Positions 24,943-32,752 of a stretch of 40,724 nucleotides of DNA are shown here, one piece after another. Within the stretch, counting starts at the first letter, position 1; each line of letters begins with the position of its first letter. A model generated the notes under the pieces. It had not been told where the DNA came from. It saw only the letters and a program-made list of their open reading frames with translations, and ran no database searches. The translations under genes and the position numbers were made by a program. The stretch comes from Fen-1077 sp964462865 (GTDB lineage Bacteria > Chloroflexota > Dehalococcoidia > Dehalococcoidales > RBG-16-60-22), in assembly GCA_964462865.1 (NCBI GenBank), contig CAYWZO010000013.1, positions 1 to 40,724 of the forward strand, given 5' to 3'.

Positions 24943-25007
24943 ACTTTAATTCTTTGCAATAACACCAGGGTCACAAAAGACAACATAATTATCACAAAAG
25001 AGTCACA
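24943..25007 (-). promoter_or_regulatory. Promoter of HTH copy 2 with TGTGA direct repeats
   Basis: On the minus strand TGTGA occurs at 25007-25003, 24996-24992 and 24975-24971, with a one-base variant TGTTA at 24964-24960. The steps are again 11, 21 and 11 bp. Eleven bases later is TAAAGT (24948-24943) as a -10-like element. Spacing to the array is identical to copy 1 although the intervening bases differ. Confidence 0.72.
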
Positions 25008-25099
25008 TTAAGCGGAGACGTCCGGGGTTTCCGGCACAGTTGAGGAGCTTTTCCGCGATAGATGGTAGTGAGTTCATGGTATTTACTCCAGCAAGGAAA

Positions 25100-25414
25100 T
25101 CAGGTTGAAAGGCGCTTGTTGATTTCATCGGAATTAAGACCTTCAATGGCGATAAGCTTGTTCCGGCCCGTTATGCCTTTGACGATGGAGATGGAGGACT
25201 TCTTAATACCCAACTCTCGGCTTAGAAAAGCAATCAGCTCCCGATTGGCCTTGCCTTTTTCCGGCGGCGCGGCGATTTTCAAGTGCAGTACGCCGCCGGA
25301 AGAACCGACCAACTCATTCCGGCCGGCGCCGGGCTGGACCCTGACCGGTAGCAGCCGGTGGCTTGAATTGCGTGTCTTTGTGTTCAAATCAGTCGCTTTC
25401 CCCTGGTCTACCAA
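25100..25414 (-). CDS. DUF167 (YggU/UPF0235) family protein
   Basis: The family signature is complete: LPVRVQPGAGRNEL, LKIAAPPEKGKANRELIAFLSRELG, ISIVKGITGRNKLIAIEGL. These proteins are small, soluble and of unknown function across all domains of life. The open frame reaches 25486 but would overlap the small membrane gene upstream. TTG codons at 25414 or 25387 are more likely starts, each with a weak purine-rich site, so the N-terminus is uncertain by several residues. It follows the 62-residue membrane protein by a few bases and is probably co-transcribed with it. Confidence 0.8.
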   Translation of the reverse strand: MVDQGKATDLNTKTRNSSHRLLPVRVQPGAGRNELVGSSGGVLHLKIAAPPEKGKANRELIAFLSRELGIKKSSISIVKGITGRNKLIAIEGLNSDEINKRLST

Positions 25415-25421
25415 GGTCAGG

Positions 25422-25610
25422 TTAATCCTGTCCCAGGCCGCGCCCCTGCGAGAGGGCGATGCTGCCCAGCAACAGAATAACCGCAAGTACCAGCCAGAAC
25501 ATCGTGTCCAGCTGGTACATAATCGGCTCGATTACTTCTATAGCGGTAACGATGCCCATTACGGCACAGAGTCCGCCGATGCCCCCCAGTATGGCTGCGA
25601 ATGTTCCCAT
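25422..25610 (-). CDS. Small two-helix membrane protein
   Basis: The 62-residue protein has two hydrophobic segments (about 5-25, FAAILGGIGGLCAVMGIVTA, and 37-55, MFWLVLAVILLLGSIAL) separated by an acidic loop with EVIEP. The ribosome site AAGGAGGT lies seven bases before the ATG, which strongly supports expression. I do not recognise a family. It precedes the DUF167 gene in the same direction and is divergent from the metallo-hydrolase at 25710. Confidence 0.75.
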   Translation of the reverse strand: MGTFAAILGGIGGLCAVMGIVTAIEVIEPIMYQLDTMFWLVLAVILLLGSIALSQGRGLGQD

Positions 25611-25709
25611 GGTATTGACCTCCTTGCATATAAATGTGTCAAGGGTCTTAAATATTATATAATTAATCTGGAAAGAATGCTAAGGTTGAGCTTTCGGAGA
25701 TAATGTATC

Positions 25710-26372
25710 ATGAAAATTACCAGTAATCTATACGGCTACCCGGAGCAGGGCGGGCTGGACTGCAATACCTATATTTTTACCGGCAAGCCTGGCATTATCA
25801 TCGACCCCGGCAACCCGGACTACCTGACGGCGCGGGTGGAAGCCATGCGTGAGGACGGTATTAAACCCGGGGATATCGGCAGCATCGTCAACACCCACCT
25901 TCATATCGACCATTCCGCCGCTAATCAGGCCTTCAAAGAGCTATCGGGGGCTAAAATACTCCTGCACCCCATTCAGCAGCAGAACTACCGCGCCGTGGTT
26001 ATTGATGGTGCCCGGATGTTGGGGCTGACGTCGCCGGAGTTCCGGTGCGACGGCGCTCTGGAAGACAGCCGCCTGAACGCTGGCGGTATTGAACTGGAGC
26101 TGATTCCGGCGCCGGGGCACTCGCCCGAGTGTGTCTGTTTTTATCACCGGGGGGCCAGGGTGCTGGTCTGCGGCGACGTACTGTTCGAGATGAATACGGG
26201 AAGGGTCGACCTGCCCGGCGGCGACGGCGAAGCTTTGAAAAAGTCCATCGAGGCGCTGTCCCGGTTGGATATCGAGTATTTGCTGCCCGGCCACATGGGC
26301 GTGGTCGCCGGAGCTGCCAGGGTTGCGGCCAACTTCGATTTTATCAGGAGCAACGTCTTCCCGTGGCTATGA
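25710..26372 (+). CDS. MBL-fold metallo-hydrolase
   Basis: The 220-residue protein shows the metallo-beta-lactamase fold: IIDPGNPDYL, the zinc motif THLHIDHS (His63, His65, Asp67, His68), APGHSPECVCFY, LVCGDVLF with the bridging Asp, and LLPGHMGV with the last His. It resembles glyoxalase II-like and rhodanese-associated hydrolases, but the substrate is unknown. GGAG lies about ten bases before the ATG. Its stop overlaps the radical SAM start by four bases (ATGA), so the two are translationally coupled and may act in one pathway. Confidence 0.9.
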   Translation: MKITSNLYGYPEQGGLDCNTYIFTGKPGIIIDPGNPDYLTARVEAMREDGIKPGDIGSIVNTHLHIDHSAANQAFKELSGAKILLHPIQQQNYRAVVIDGARMLGLTSPEFRCDGALEDSRLNAGGIELELIPAPGHSPECVCFYHRGARVLVCGDVLFEMNTGRVDLPGGDGEALKKSIEALSRLDIEYLLPGHMGVVAGAARVAANFDFIRSNVFPWL

Positions 26373-27517
26373 CCGGTGCTTTGACCGCTTCCTATGAACT
26401 CGGCCCCATCCGCCCGCCGAGCGAGGCCTATTCGCTGTTGATAAGAGTTGCCCGGAACTGCCCCTGGAACCGCTGCAAGTTCTGCCCCATCTATAAAGGT
26501 TCGAGGTTTGAACTCCGCCCGGTCGAGGATATCAGGCGGGACATCGCGAACGCGAAAGAAATCTACGATAGCATTGTTCAAATGGCCGGTGGTACCGGCA
26601 ATCAGGGGAATCTAAGGGCGATGGCGGCGATGGTGGCCACTAACGCCCCCGGGGACGCTTCCCGCAACGTGGCGCTCTGGATATACGGGGGAGGGGAGCA
26701 TGCTTTCCTCCAGGACGCCAACACTTTGATCATGAAAACGCCTGACCTCGCCGGGGTTATCCGCTTCCTTAAAGAGACCTTCCCCGCCATCAACCGCATC
26801 ACCACTTACTCGCGTTCGAAGACGGCGGCGCAGAAAAAGCCGGCGGAACTGGCGGCCCTGCGCGAGGCCGGCCTTTCCCGGATCCACATGGGGCTGGAGT
26901 CCGGCTATGACCCGGTACTGCAATTCATGGACAAGGGCGTGACTGCCGCCGAGCATATCGCGGGTGGCCGGAACGTGGTGGCTTCGGGTATTTCGCTGTG
27001 TGAGTACGTCATGCCGGGCGCCGGCGGGCAAAAGTGGTGGCGGGAACACGCCTTGGAAACAGCCCGGGTGCTCAATGAAATCAGTCCTGAATATATCCGC
27101 CTCCGCACGCTCACGGTACAGCCGCGGATGCTGCTGCACCAGGACGTGGCCAGCGGCGCTTTCCTCCGCGCTACGGACGAGGAAATCGTGGCGGAAATCA
27201 AGCTGTTTATCGAAAACCTGGAATGCCGGTCTAACATCGTCAGCGACCACATGATAAACCTGCTGCCGGAAATCGAAGGCAAGCTGCCCGGAGATAAAGA
27301 GAAAATACTGGCGGTCATCACCCGTTTCCAGTCGCTCCCGCCGCGGGAGAGGGACAACTACAAGCTCGGCCGCCGTCTCGGTCTGTATAGCAGCCTGGAT
27401 GACCTGAATAACGCTGACCTCCACGGGCAGATCGACCGGATGATAACGAGGCTGGGTGAGAACGGTCAGGGCGTTAGCGACGAGTTGCTGTATAACCTGA
27501 TGGAGAGGTACATCTGA
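26369..27517 (+). CDS. Radical SAM protein with CX4CX2C cluster motif
   Basis: From the ATG at 26369 the protein has 382 residues. The cluster motif near the N-terminus is CPWNRCKFC (Cys31, Cys36, Cys39), which has one residue more than the classical CX3CX2C. RIHMGLESGYDPVLQFMDKG and GISLCEYVMPGAGG are typical radical SAM barrel strands. The C-terminal 100 residues are helical and charged. Family members are often annotated only as radical SAM or coproporphyrinogen-oxidase-like; I cannot name the reaction. The frame is open to 26129, but that part overlaps the MBL gene and lacks a start signal. CinA follows after one base. Confidence 0.88.
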   Translation: MTGALTASYELGPIRPPSEAYSLLIRVARNCPWNRCKFCPIYKGSRFELRPVEDIRRDIANAKEIYDSIVQMAGGTGNQGNLRAMAAMVATNAPGDASRNVALWIYGGGEHAFLQDANTLIMKTPDLAGVIRFLKETFPAINRITTYSRSKTAAQKKPAELAALREAGLSRIHMGLESGYDPVLQFMDKGVTAAEHIAGGRNVVASGISLCEYVMPGAGGQKWWREHALETARVLNEISPEYIRLRTLTVQPRMLLHQDVASGAFLRATDEEIVAEIKLFIENLECRSNIVSDHMINLLPEIEGKLPGDKEKILAVITRFQSLPPRERDNYKLGRRLGLYSSLDDLNNADLHGQIDRMITRLGENGQGVSDELLYNLMERYI

Positions 27518-27518
27518 C

Positions 27519-27998
27519 ATGGCCGGCCTGGAGAGCGAAATCGGGGAGCTGTTGAAGCTGAAGGGTCTGACCCTGGGGGTGGTGGAATCGGCCACCGGCG
27601 GTCTGATAGCCCACCTGATTACCGGCGTCCCCGGCAGTTCCGCTTACTTTAAGGGCTCGGTCACCTCTTACAGCAACCAGATCAAGATAAACGTTGTCGG
27701 CGTTAAGGAAGCCACGCTTAATAAGTACGGCGCGGTAAGTCCCCAGGTGGCTATGGAAATGGCGGCCGGCGGTAAGAGGGTGCTGGGGGTGGATATCTGC
27801 CTGGCCGATACCGGCGTCGCCGGGCCGGGCGGCGCCACGCCGGGCAAACCCGTGGGGCTTTTCTATATCGGCCTGGCGTATAAGGATGGCGTTTCCAGCC
27901 GTGAGTACGAGTTCCACGGCAGCCGCGCCCGGAACCAGCAGAGCGCCGCGGAAGCTGCCTTAAGCTGGCTCAAGGAGTATCTGGTGAGTCTGGGATGA
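27519..27998 (+). CDS. pncC: CinA-type nicotinamide-nucleotide amidohydrolase (PncC)
   Basis: The 159-residue protein is the stand-alone CinA C-terminal domain that deamidates NMN to nicotinate mononucleotide in pyridine nucleotide recycling. Signatures are LTLGVVESATGGLIAHLIT, VPGSSAYFKGSVTSYSN, the NK-type YGAVSPQVAMEMA segment and DTGVAGPGGATPGKPVG. There is no N-terminal CinA domain. GGAGAGG precedes the ATG by about ten bases inside the radical SAM gene end. The gene is third in a plus-strand run and ends directly against the convergent yjbQ gene with no gap. Confidence 0.92.
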   Translation: MAGLESEIGELLKLKGLTLGVVESATGGLIAHLITGVPGSSAYFKGSVTSYSNQIKINVVGVKEATLNKYGAVSPQVAMEMAAGGKRVLGVDICLADTGVAGPGGATPGKPVGLFYIGLAYKDGVSSREYEFHGSRARNQQSAAEAALSWLKEYLVSLG

Positions 27999-28400
27999 TT
28001 ATTTATCCCCCACCACCTTCACCATCAGGCTCCGATGTCGCGGCCCGTCGAACTCGCAGAAGAAGATGCCCTGCCATGTGCCCAGTACCAGCCGGCCGTC
28101 TTCGATAAATACTGTCTCGGAACTGCCGATGAGGCTGGCCTTGATGTGCGCCGGGGAGTTGCCTTCCGTGTGCCGATACCGGTTGTGCTGGGGCACCATA
28201 ACGTCAAGCTGGGCGGCGATGTCCTCCGCCACATCGGGGTCGGCGTGCTCGTTAATCGTGACGGCGGCCGTGGTGTGCGGCACGTAGATATGACATACGC
28301 CGCTTGTTACCCCGCTCGAACTGATGGCGTCTCTTATCCTGCCGGTGACGTCCTGGAACTCCACCCGGGCATGGGTGCTGATATTGAAAGTATGAGTCAT
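27999..28400 (-). CDS. YjbQ/UPF0047 family protein
   Basis: The 133-residue protein matches the UPF0047 family throughout: SGVCHIYVPHTTAAVTINEH, NRYRHTEGNSPAHIKASLIG and GTWQGIFFCEFDGPRHR. Conserved His residues bind a metal. Some members have weak thiamine-phosphate synthase activity, but the real role is open. GGGGGTAAAG precedes the ATG. The gene is convergent with pncC and their stop codons abut, so no terminator fits between them. Confidence 0.92.
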   Translation of the reverse strand: MTHTFNISTHARVEFQDVTGRIRDAISSSGVTSGVCHIYVPHTTAAVTINEHADPDVAEDIAAQLDVMVPQHNRYRHTEGNSPAHIKASLIGSSETVFIEDGRLVLGTWQGIFFCEFDGPRHRSLMVKVVGDK

Positions 28401-28499
28401 CTTTACCCCCGTACCGGGACTATTGCCTATATCCTACACCCTGACGGGGGATGAGGTAAATATTCGGAGATGAATTTGACATAAAAATAATCCGGCTGT

Positions 28500-28529
28500 T
28501 TGTAGGTCGCGGTGATACTGTATTATAAT
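28500..28529 (+). promoter_or_regulatory. Promoter of the crotonase-fold gene
   Basis: TTGTAG (28500-28505), an 18-bp spacer and a perfect TATAAT (28524-28529) precede the gene by about 60 bases. A TTGACA at 28476-28481 is too far from this -10 to belong to it. Confidence 0.6.
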
Positions 28530-28586
28530 TAAACGTCGGTTAATAACTATCATCTTTTAAAACGCACGCTGCAAGGAGGAATTATT

Positions 28587-29381
28587 ATGCCGTACGAAGC
28601 GATAAAGTACGAAAAAGGTGAAGGTTACGCTGTCGTTACCTTGAACCGGCCCGAGCGCCTGAACGCCATAGGCAAGCAGACGGTCGAGGAAGTGACCCGG
28701 GTCGTCGAGGAGATTTCGGCGGGTAATGAGGTTAACGTCCTTATTATCACCGGAGCGCCGCGGCCGGACGGAAGGCCGTGTTTCTGCGCCGGGGCTGATT
28801 TAAAGGAAATCAGGGAAAAGGGTTTTCTGCCCCCGCTCCCCCTCCTGACGGCCATGCAGGCGATGGTCAGCGGCGAAAGGAAAGGCGACGGCGCTTTCTG
28901 GGAAATCGTCGTCCGGTGCCCGAAGATAACCATTGCCGCCATTGATGGCGTTTGTTCGGCCGGCGGGCTGGAACTGGCCCTGGCCTGTGATATCATCGTC
29001 GTCTCGGAGACCGCGCAGATTGGCGATTTGCACATGAAGAACATGGGCGGCATCGGCGGCGCCGCCGTCACGGCGAATCTGGCGAGGCGCGTCGGGGTGG
29101 CCAAAGCCATCGAGCTTATCTGCACCTCCGACTTCATTGACGGTAAAGAGGCCCACCGTATTAATTTCGCGAACCATGTCTATGCCCCGGATAAAATGAT
29201 GGACGGCGCCCGGGAACTGGCCAAGAAAATCGGCGGGATGAAGCCGGAAGCAACAGCGCTGGTCAAGACGGCCTGCAACGCCGTCTACAATATGGACTAC
29301 CGTACCGCCTGGCGTTTTGCGGACGCCTGTTCCGCTGCCCTGGGTGGGGCACCGCGGAGCGCCGCCCCCGAACAGCGTTAA
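28587..29381 (+). CDS. Enoyl-CoA hydratase/isomerase (crotonase) family protein
   Basis: The 264-residue protein has the crotonase fold: VVTLNRPERLNAIG, the oxyanion hole FCAGADLKE and DGVCSAGGLELALACDIIV, and a helical C-terminal trimer segment. The first catalytic Glu of true hydratases is present (GGLELA), but the second, normally in a PEI segment, aligns with His in IGDLHMKNMGG. It may therefore be an isomerase, hydrolase or other crotonase activity. AAGGAGG lies before the ATG. It stands alone with its own promoter, next to the convergent padR gene. Confidence 0.85.
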   Translation: MPYEAIKYEKGEGYAVVTLNRPERLNAIGKQTVEEVTRVVEEISAGNEVNVLIITGAPRPDGRPCFCAGADLKEIREKGFLPPLPLLTAMQAMVSGERKGDGAFWEIVVRCPKITIAAIDGVCSAGGLELALACDIIVVSETAQIGDLHMKNMGGIGGAAVTANLARRVGVAKAIELICTSDFIDGKEAHRINFANHVYAPDKMMDGARELAKKIGGMKPEATALVKTACNAVYNMDYRTAWRFADACSAALGGAPRSAAPEQR

Positions 29382-29430
29382 AAAGGGCCATTGTTTAAAT
29401 AGCTGTTAACGACTGCGTGGCGAAGACGAT

Positions 29431-29928
29431 TCAGCCTTTGCCGATGATGTCTTCTATCTCTTGGCGGGCGCGGGAAATGACGTCACGAATACGGGACCAT
29501 TTCTCCGTCCCCGGGCGGACGGGCCTCTGGCCGATGAGCCGCCACAGTTGTCTTAACTCCTGCATTGAGTCGTGAAAGTCCTCGTGCTTGTGCGGGCCCC
29601 ACCAGTCCTTCATCTGGTCCTTGATTTTAGCGACGATGTCCTGGCTCTCCTCCAGGAACTTGTTGCCTTCCGGGGTAATGGTATAGACCTTCTTGCCGTC
29701 ACGCTCCAGAGCGCTGACATAGCCCATATCTTCGAGCATCTGCAGGGTAGGGTAGACGCTGCCGGCGCTGGGGGTATAAAAACCGTGGAAGGATTCCTCC
29801 AGGGCGCGCATTATCTCGTAGCCGTGGCTCGGTTTATCTTTAACCAGATTGAGGATGATGTATTTAAGGTCGCCTTTCTCAAACAGGCGCCGGTAGGGCG
29901 GGGATTGAAAAAAAGGCCTACGTAGCAT
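29431..29928 (-). CDS. PadR-family transcriptional regulator
   Basis: The 165-residue protein has the PadR winged helix: KYIILNLVKDKPSHGYEIMRAL, SAGSVYPTLQMLEDMGYV and the KKVYTITPEGNKFL wing, followed by a C-terminal coiled dimerisation helix (about 100-160). Such regulators repress a neighbouring transporter or detoxification gene and release DNA on ligand binding. It is divergent from an MFS transporter, and its own promoter is covered by a perfect palindrome, so autorepression with control of the transporter is likely. AAAGGAGG lies ahead of the ATG. Confidence 0.92.
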   Translation of the reverse strand: MLRRPFFQSPPYRRLFEKGDLKYIILNLVKDKPSHGYEIMRALEESFHGFYTPSAGSVYPTLQMLEDMGYVSALERDGKKVYTITPEGNKFLEESQDIVAKIKDQMKDWWGPHKHEDFHDSMQELRQLWRLIGQRPVRPGTEKWSRIRDVISRARQEIEDIIGKG

Positions 29929-29952
29929 AATGCCCGTCCTCCTTTAAGATTA

Positions 29953-29990
29953 TTACGATATATCGTAACATATCATGATACCTTTGTCAA
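29953..29990 (-). promoter_or_regulatory. padR promoter overlapped by palindromic operators
   Basis: TTGACA (29990-29985), 17 bp and TACGAT (29967-29962) form the promoter. The perfect 16-bp palindrome TTACGATATATCGTAA (29953-29968) covers the -10. A second palindrome, TATCATGATA (29971-29980), fills the spacer. Both are AT-rich dyads as expected for PadR binding. Confidence 0.8.
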
Positions 29991-30061
29991 TAGGCCAGTC
30001 AAGATGGTACGAGGTGATAAGATAATATAGCGGGTATATCCGAGTAACCTTGCCTTTATCG

Positions 30062-30090
30062 TTGAAATTTGTTCCTTAAATAATTATAAT
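30062..30090 (+). promoter_or_regulatory. MFS transporter promoter
   Basis: TTGAAA (30062-30067), 17 bp and TATAAT (30085-30090). The -10 overlaps the ATG at 30089, so transcription starts at about 30097 and that ATG cannot be used. Confidence 0.72.
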
Positions 30091-30121
30091 GAAAATAAGC
30101 CCGGTGAATCGCAGTACGATA

Positions 30122-31423
30122 ATGCCGTGGCGTCCGCTCGACCGCAGCAGACGCCAGCCTCGAAAGGATACGTCGATTACAGAATCCCAGCCAGCCAAGC
30201 CCCGTTCTTTCATGCGCACGGCACTGCCATGGTTCATCATGGCGCATTTCGGCCATCACCTGCTGACGGCGCTGCCCAGCCCGCTCTTGCCGGCCATACG
30301 CTCCGAGTTCGGCCTGGATTATACGCGGGCCTCTTTTGTGACCACGTCATTTGCCCTGGCGGGTGGCGCGGCGCAGATACCGTCCGGCTGGCTCGCCGAC
30401 CGTATCAAGCCTACCATATTAATCGCCATCGGTACCCTCGGCGTGGCGTTAGGCGGTATCATCGTCGGCCTTTCACACACGTACATTATGCTGCTGGTCT
30501 GCCTGGTGATTATGGGGCTGATGACCGGCGGCTACCACCCCGCTTCTACCCCGCTCATTTCATCAATGGTCGAGCCCCAACGGCGCGGCCAGGCCTTGGG
30601 ATTCCATCTCGTCGGAGGTAACTCCAGTTTCTTTGTATCGCCCATAATCGCCGGACTTATCATGACAGCTCTTCCCAGCCTCACCTGGCGCGGGCCTTTC
30701 ATCATACTGGCGTTGCCCACGGCCGTTTTTGGTATCATATTTTATATCTACCTGGCGCACAAGGGAGGGAAGACCCACGCGGAAAGGTCGCGCCAGAGAA
30801 TCGCCAGTGAAAGTCCGCCTCAACCAGGGTACAAGCGGCGCTTGATAGCCTATATGATGATGATGTTCCTGGGTGGTGGGGCTGGCATGTCGGTCCGCGC
30901 TTTCATTACTCTGTACATGACCGACGTGCTACATGTTTCCGACGCGAGAGCGGCCATGCTGTTTTCCATCATGTATCTGCCCGGCATTTTCGGGGGACCG
31001 ATTCTGGGAGGCTGGCTTTCCGACCGCATCGGTAACGTCAAGATGGTCATCATTACCGCATTAATCAGCGGGCTGGTTATTTTCGGTATCAATGCGGTCA
31101 GTCTCGGATTCGGTTTCTACGCGCTGCTTTTTATCATCGGACTGAATTCAGCTATCAGGATGCCCATTACTGAAGTCTTTATAATCAGCCAGACCCCGCC
31201 CAGGAACCGCTCCACGATATTCGGTGTTTACTATTCGACCATGCAGTATACCGGCGCTATCTTTGCCCCGATACTCGGCTTTTTTATTGAAAGGTACGGC
31301 TTTCACTCCATGTTTACCTATTCCGCGATAACGGTTACGGCGGTAGCGGTAATAACAGCACTATTTTACATGGATGCCAAGGACAACTACTCGGCGCCGG
31401 GTTCGCCCCCAGCCGTCGGGTAG
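30122..31423 (+). CDS. Major facilitator superfamily transporter
   Basis: The protein has about 430 residues with roughly twelve hydrophobic segments in two halves. The first half carries the family loop GWLADRIKP and the second the equivalent GWLSDRIGN. A basic cytoplasmic linker lies at about 220-245 (AHKGGKTHAERSRQR in the long frame). It resembles the drug-efflux or sugar-type MFS; the substrate is unknown. The upstream ATG at 30089 lies in the promoter -10, so I use the ATG at 30122. One at 30212, just before the first membrane helix (RTALPWFIMAHFGHH), is also plausible. It is divergent from padR and probably regulated by it. Confidence 0.88.
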   Translation: MPWRPLDRSRRQPRKDTSITESQPAKPRSFMRTALPWFIMAHFGHHLLTALPSPLLPAIRSEFGLDYTRASFVTTSFALAGGAAQIPSGWLADRIKPTILIAIGTLGVALGGIIVGLSHTYIMLLVCLVIMGLMTGGYHPASTPLISSMVEPQRRGQALGFHLVGGNSSFFVSPIIAGLIMTALPSLTWRGPFIILALPTAVFGIIFYIYLAHKGGKTHAERSRQRIASESPPQPGYKRRLIAYMMMMFLGGGAGMSVRAFITLYMTDVLHVSDARAAMLFSIMYLPGIFGGPILGGWLSDRIGNVKMVIITALISGLVIFGINAVSLGFGFYALLFIIGLNSAIRMPITEVFIISQTPPRNRSTIFGVYYSTMQYTGAIFAPILGFFIERYGFHSMFTYSAITVTAVAVITALFYMDAKDNYSAPGSPPAVG

Positions 31424-31436
31424 GATAATAGGGCGC

Positions 31437-32660
31437 TTACAGGGCGCTTATCAGCCTTTCCCCGTATTCCAGCAGGATTTTCTGTCTGTCCGGCGGTACC
31501 TGCTGTAATTCCAGGTAGGCTTTAAGGGCGGCCAGGGGCGTTATCTCTTCGGCGGTGCGGGTGCCTATCCTCAAGCGTGCTTCGCGCTGTATCTCCCGGG
31601 CGATGGTGAAAAAGTGGGCCTCTTTCAGGGCCTCCCTGATTTCATGGTAGCGGAGCTGCCCCTCGATTTCCGAAGGCAGCCTGATATTCAGGCGAACGAT
31701 GGCGTCCCGGATGGCCTCTTTTGGGGCGGTTAAAGCGTTGAGTACTTGGGATGTGGGGTCAAGGTCGGCCTGTTCCAGTTCTATGGAAATAGTGAGAAAG
31801 CGGCGGGCCTTAACCGGATGGAACTCGTAGGAGACTTTTCGTCCCGTGGTTCCGGGCTCGATATCCACCACGTAGAACCCTTTTTCATCCTTTTCCTCGG
31901 AAAAATCGACGCGCTCCAGGCTGCCGGCATAGACCGTTGGCGGGTTTTCCGAGAGCACCTGCTGTTTGTGGATATGCCCTAAAGCGACGTAATCGAAGAC
32001 GGGCAGGGCGACGCTGGAAAGCAGCAGCACCGGCTCCTGACCGATGGCCATCATGCTCTCCGAGCCGGCCCGGGCTGCGCCGACCGAGACATGGGCGGCC
32101 AGGACGGCGGGAAGGGAGGGGTCGAGGGCGGCGGCCTGCGCGGCGATGACCTGCGTCAGGGCCTCCTGCATCTTCTGGTTGACCTGCTCCAGGTTGAGGT
32201 TTTTCGCGTCCTCCCGGGTGAGTAGAGTACTGCGCCGCAGCCACGGAACGGCGGCTATCTGTACTGCGCCTCCGGCGGTCTCGATTTTATGCGGGCCGGG
32301 GCGTCCGGCGACAGTGACGTTTTTCACCGCCAGCGTATCGAAGATTTCGGTAGCGGTGGCGCGACCGATAGCATTGGGCAGGTCGTGGTTGCCGATGAGG
32401 AGAAACACCGGTATCCCGGCGGTGGCCAGGCGGTTGATACGCCGGGCGAACTCCCGCTGCTGCGTCTGGGTGGGCTCGCGGGTCTTGTAGGCGTCGCCGC
32501 AGAAAAGGACGAGGTCGACTTTATTTTCCAGGGCATATTCCACCAGCTCGTCGAGGACGGCCAGGAAGTCGCCAAGGCGCGTGGACAATCCCGTAGCGGG
32601 GTCGGTGCGCCCGTAGTTCTCGACGCCCAGGTGCAGGTCGGCGAAGTGGATGATTTTCAT
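31437..32660 (-). CDS. sbcD: SbcD/Mre11-family DNA repair exonuclease
   Basis: This nuclease subunit processes DNA ends and hairpins together with SbcC. The 407-residue protein has the calcineurin-type phosphoesterase motifs in order: IIHFADLHLG (Asp and His), LVLFCGDAYK, LLIGNHDLP, LAAHVSVG and YVALGHIHKQQ. An Mre11-type capping region follows (about 270-330), then a helical C-terminus. The SbcC partner is not adjacent: the gene downstream is the convergent MFS transporter and the one upstream is divergent. The ribosome site is only AAAAAGAA. Confidence 0.9.
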   Translation of the reverse strand: MKIIHFADLHLGVENYGRTDPATGLSTRLGDFLAVLDELVEYALENKVDLVLFCGDAYKTREPTQTQQREFARRINRLATAGIPVFLLIGNHDLPNAIGRATATEIFDTLAVKNVTVAGRPGPHKIETAGGAVQIAAVPWLRRSTLLTREDAKNLNLEQVNQKMQEALTQVIAAQAAALDPSLPAVLAAHVSVGAARAGSESMMAIGQEPVLLLSSVALPVFDYVALGHIHKQQVLSENPPTVYAGSLERVDFSEEKDEKGFYVVDIEPGTTGRKVSYEFHPVKARRFLTISIELEQADLDPTSQVLNALTAPKEAIRDAIVRLNIRLPSEIEGQLRYHEIREALKEAHFFTIAREIQREARLRIGTRTAEEITPLAALKAYLELQQVPPDRQKILLEYGERLISAL

Positions 32661-32714
32661 TTCTTTTTGTATTCTATTACAATCAATGGCTTAAGGCCAG
32701 TTCAGGCTCGATAG

Positions 32715-32743
32715 GTGACTTACCAATCAGACTCATATATAAT
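32715..32743 (+). promoter_or_regulatory. Promoter of the CPBP protease gene
   Basis: A perfect TATAAT lies at 32738-32743 with a weak -35 (GTGACT at 32715-32720, 17-bp spacer). The predicted transcript begins about three bases before the ATG at 32753. Confidence 0.55.
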
Positions 32744-32752
32744 GTTGCCCGT

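Noticed and set aside
24105..25007. TGTGA/TCACA strings as CRP or FNR binding sites
   Set aside because: CRP and FNR sites are inverted TGTGA-N6-TCACA dyads. Here all copies point the same way with helical spacing, so a direct-repeat binder fits better. A CRP-like factor is not fully excluded.
25415..25486. ATG-side extension of the DUF167 gene
   Set aside because: It overlaps the well-supported small membrane gene in another frame and adds no family sequence.
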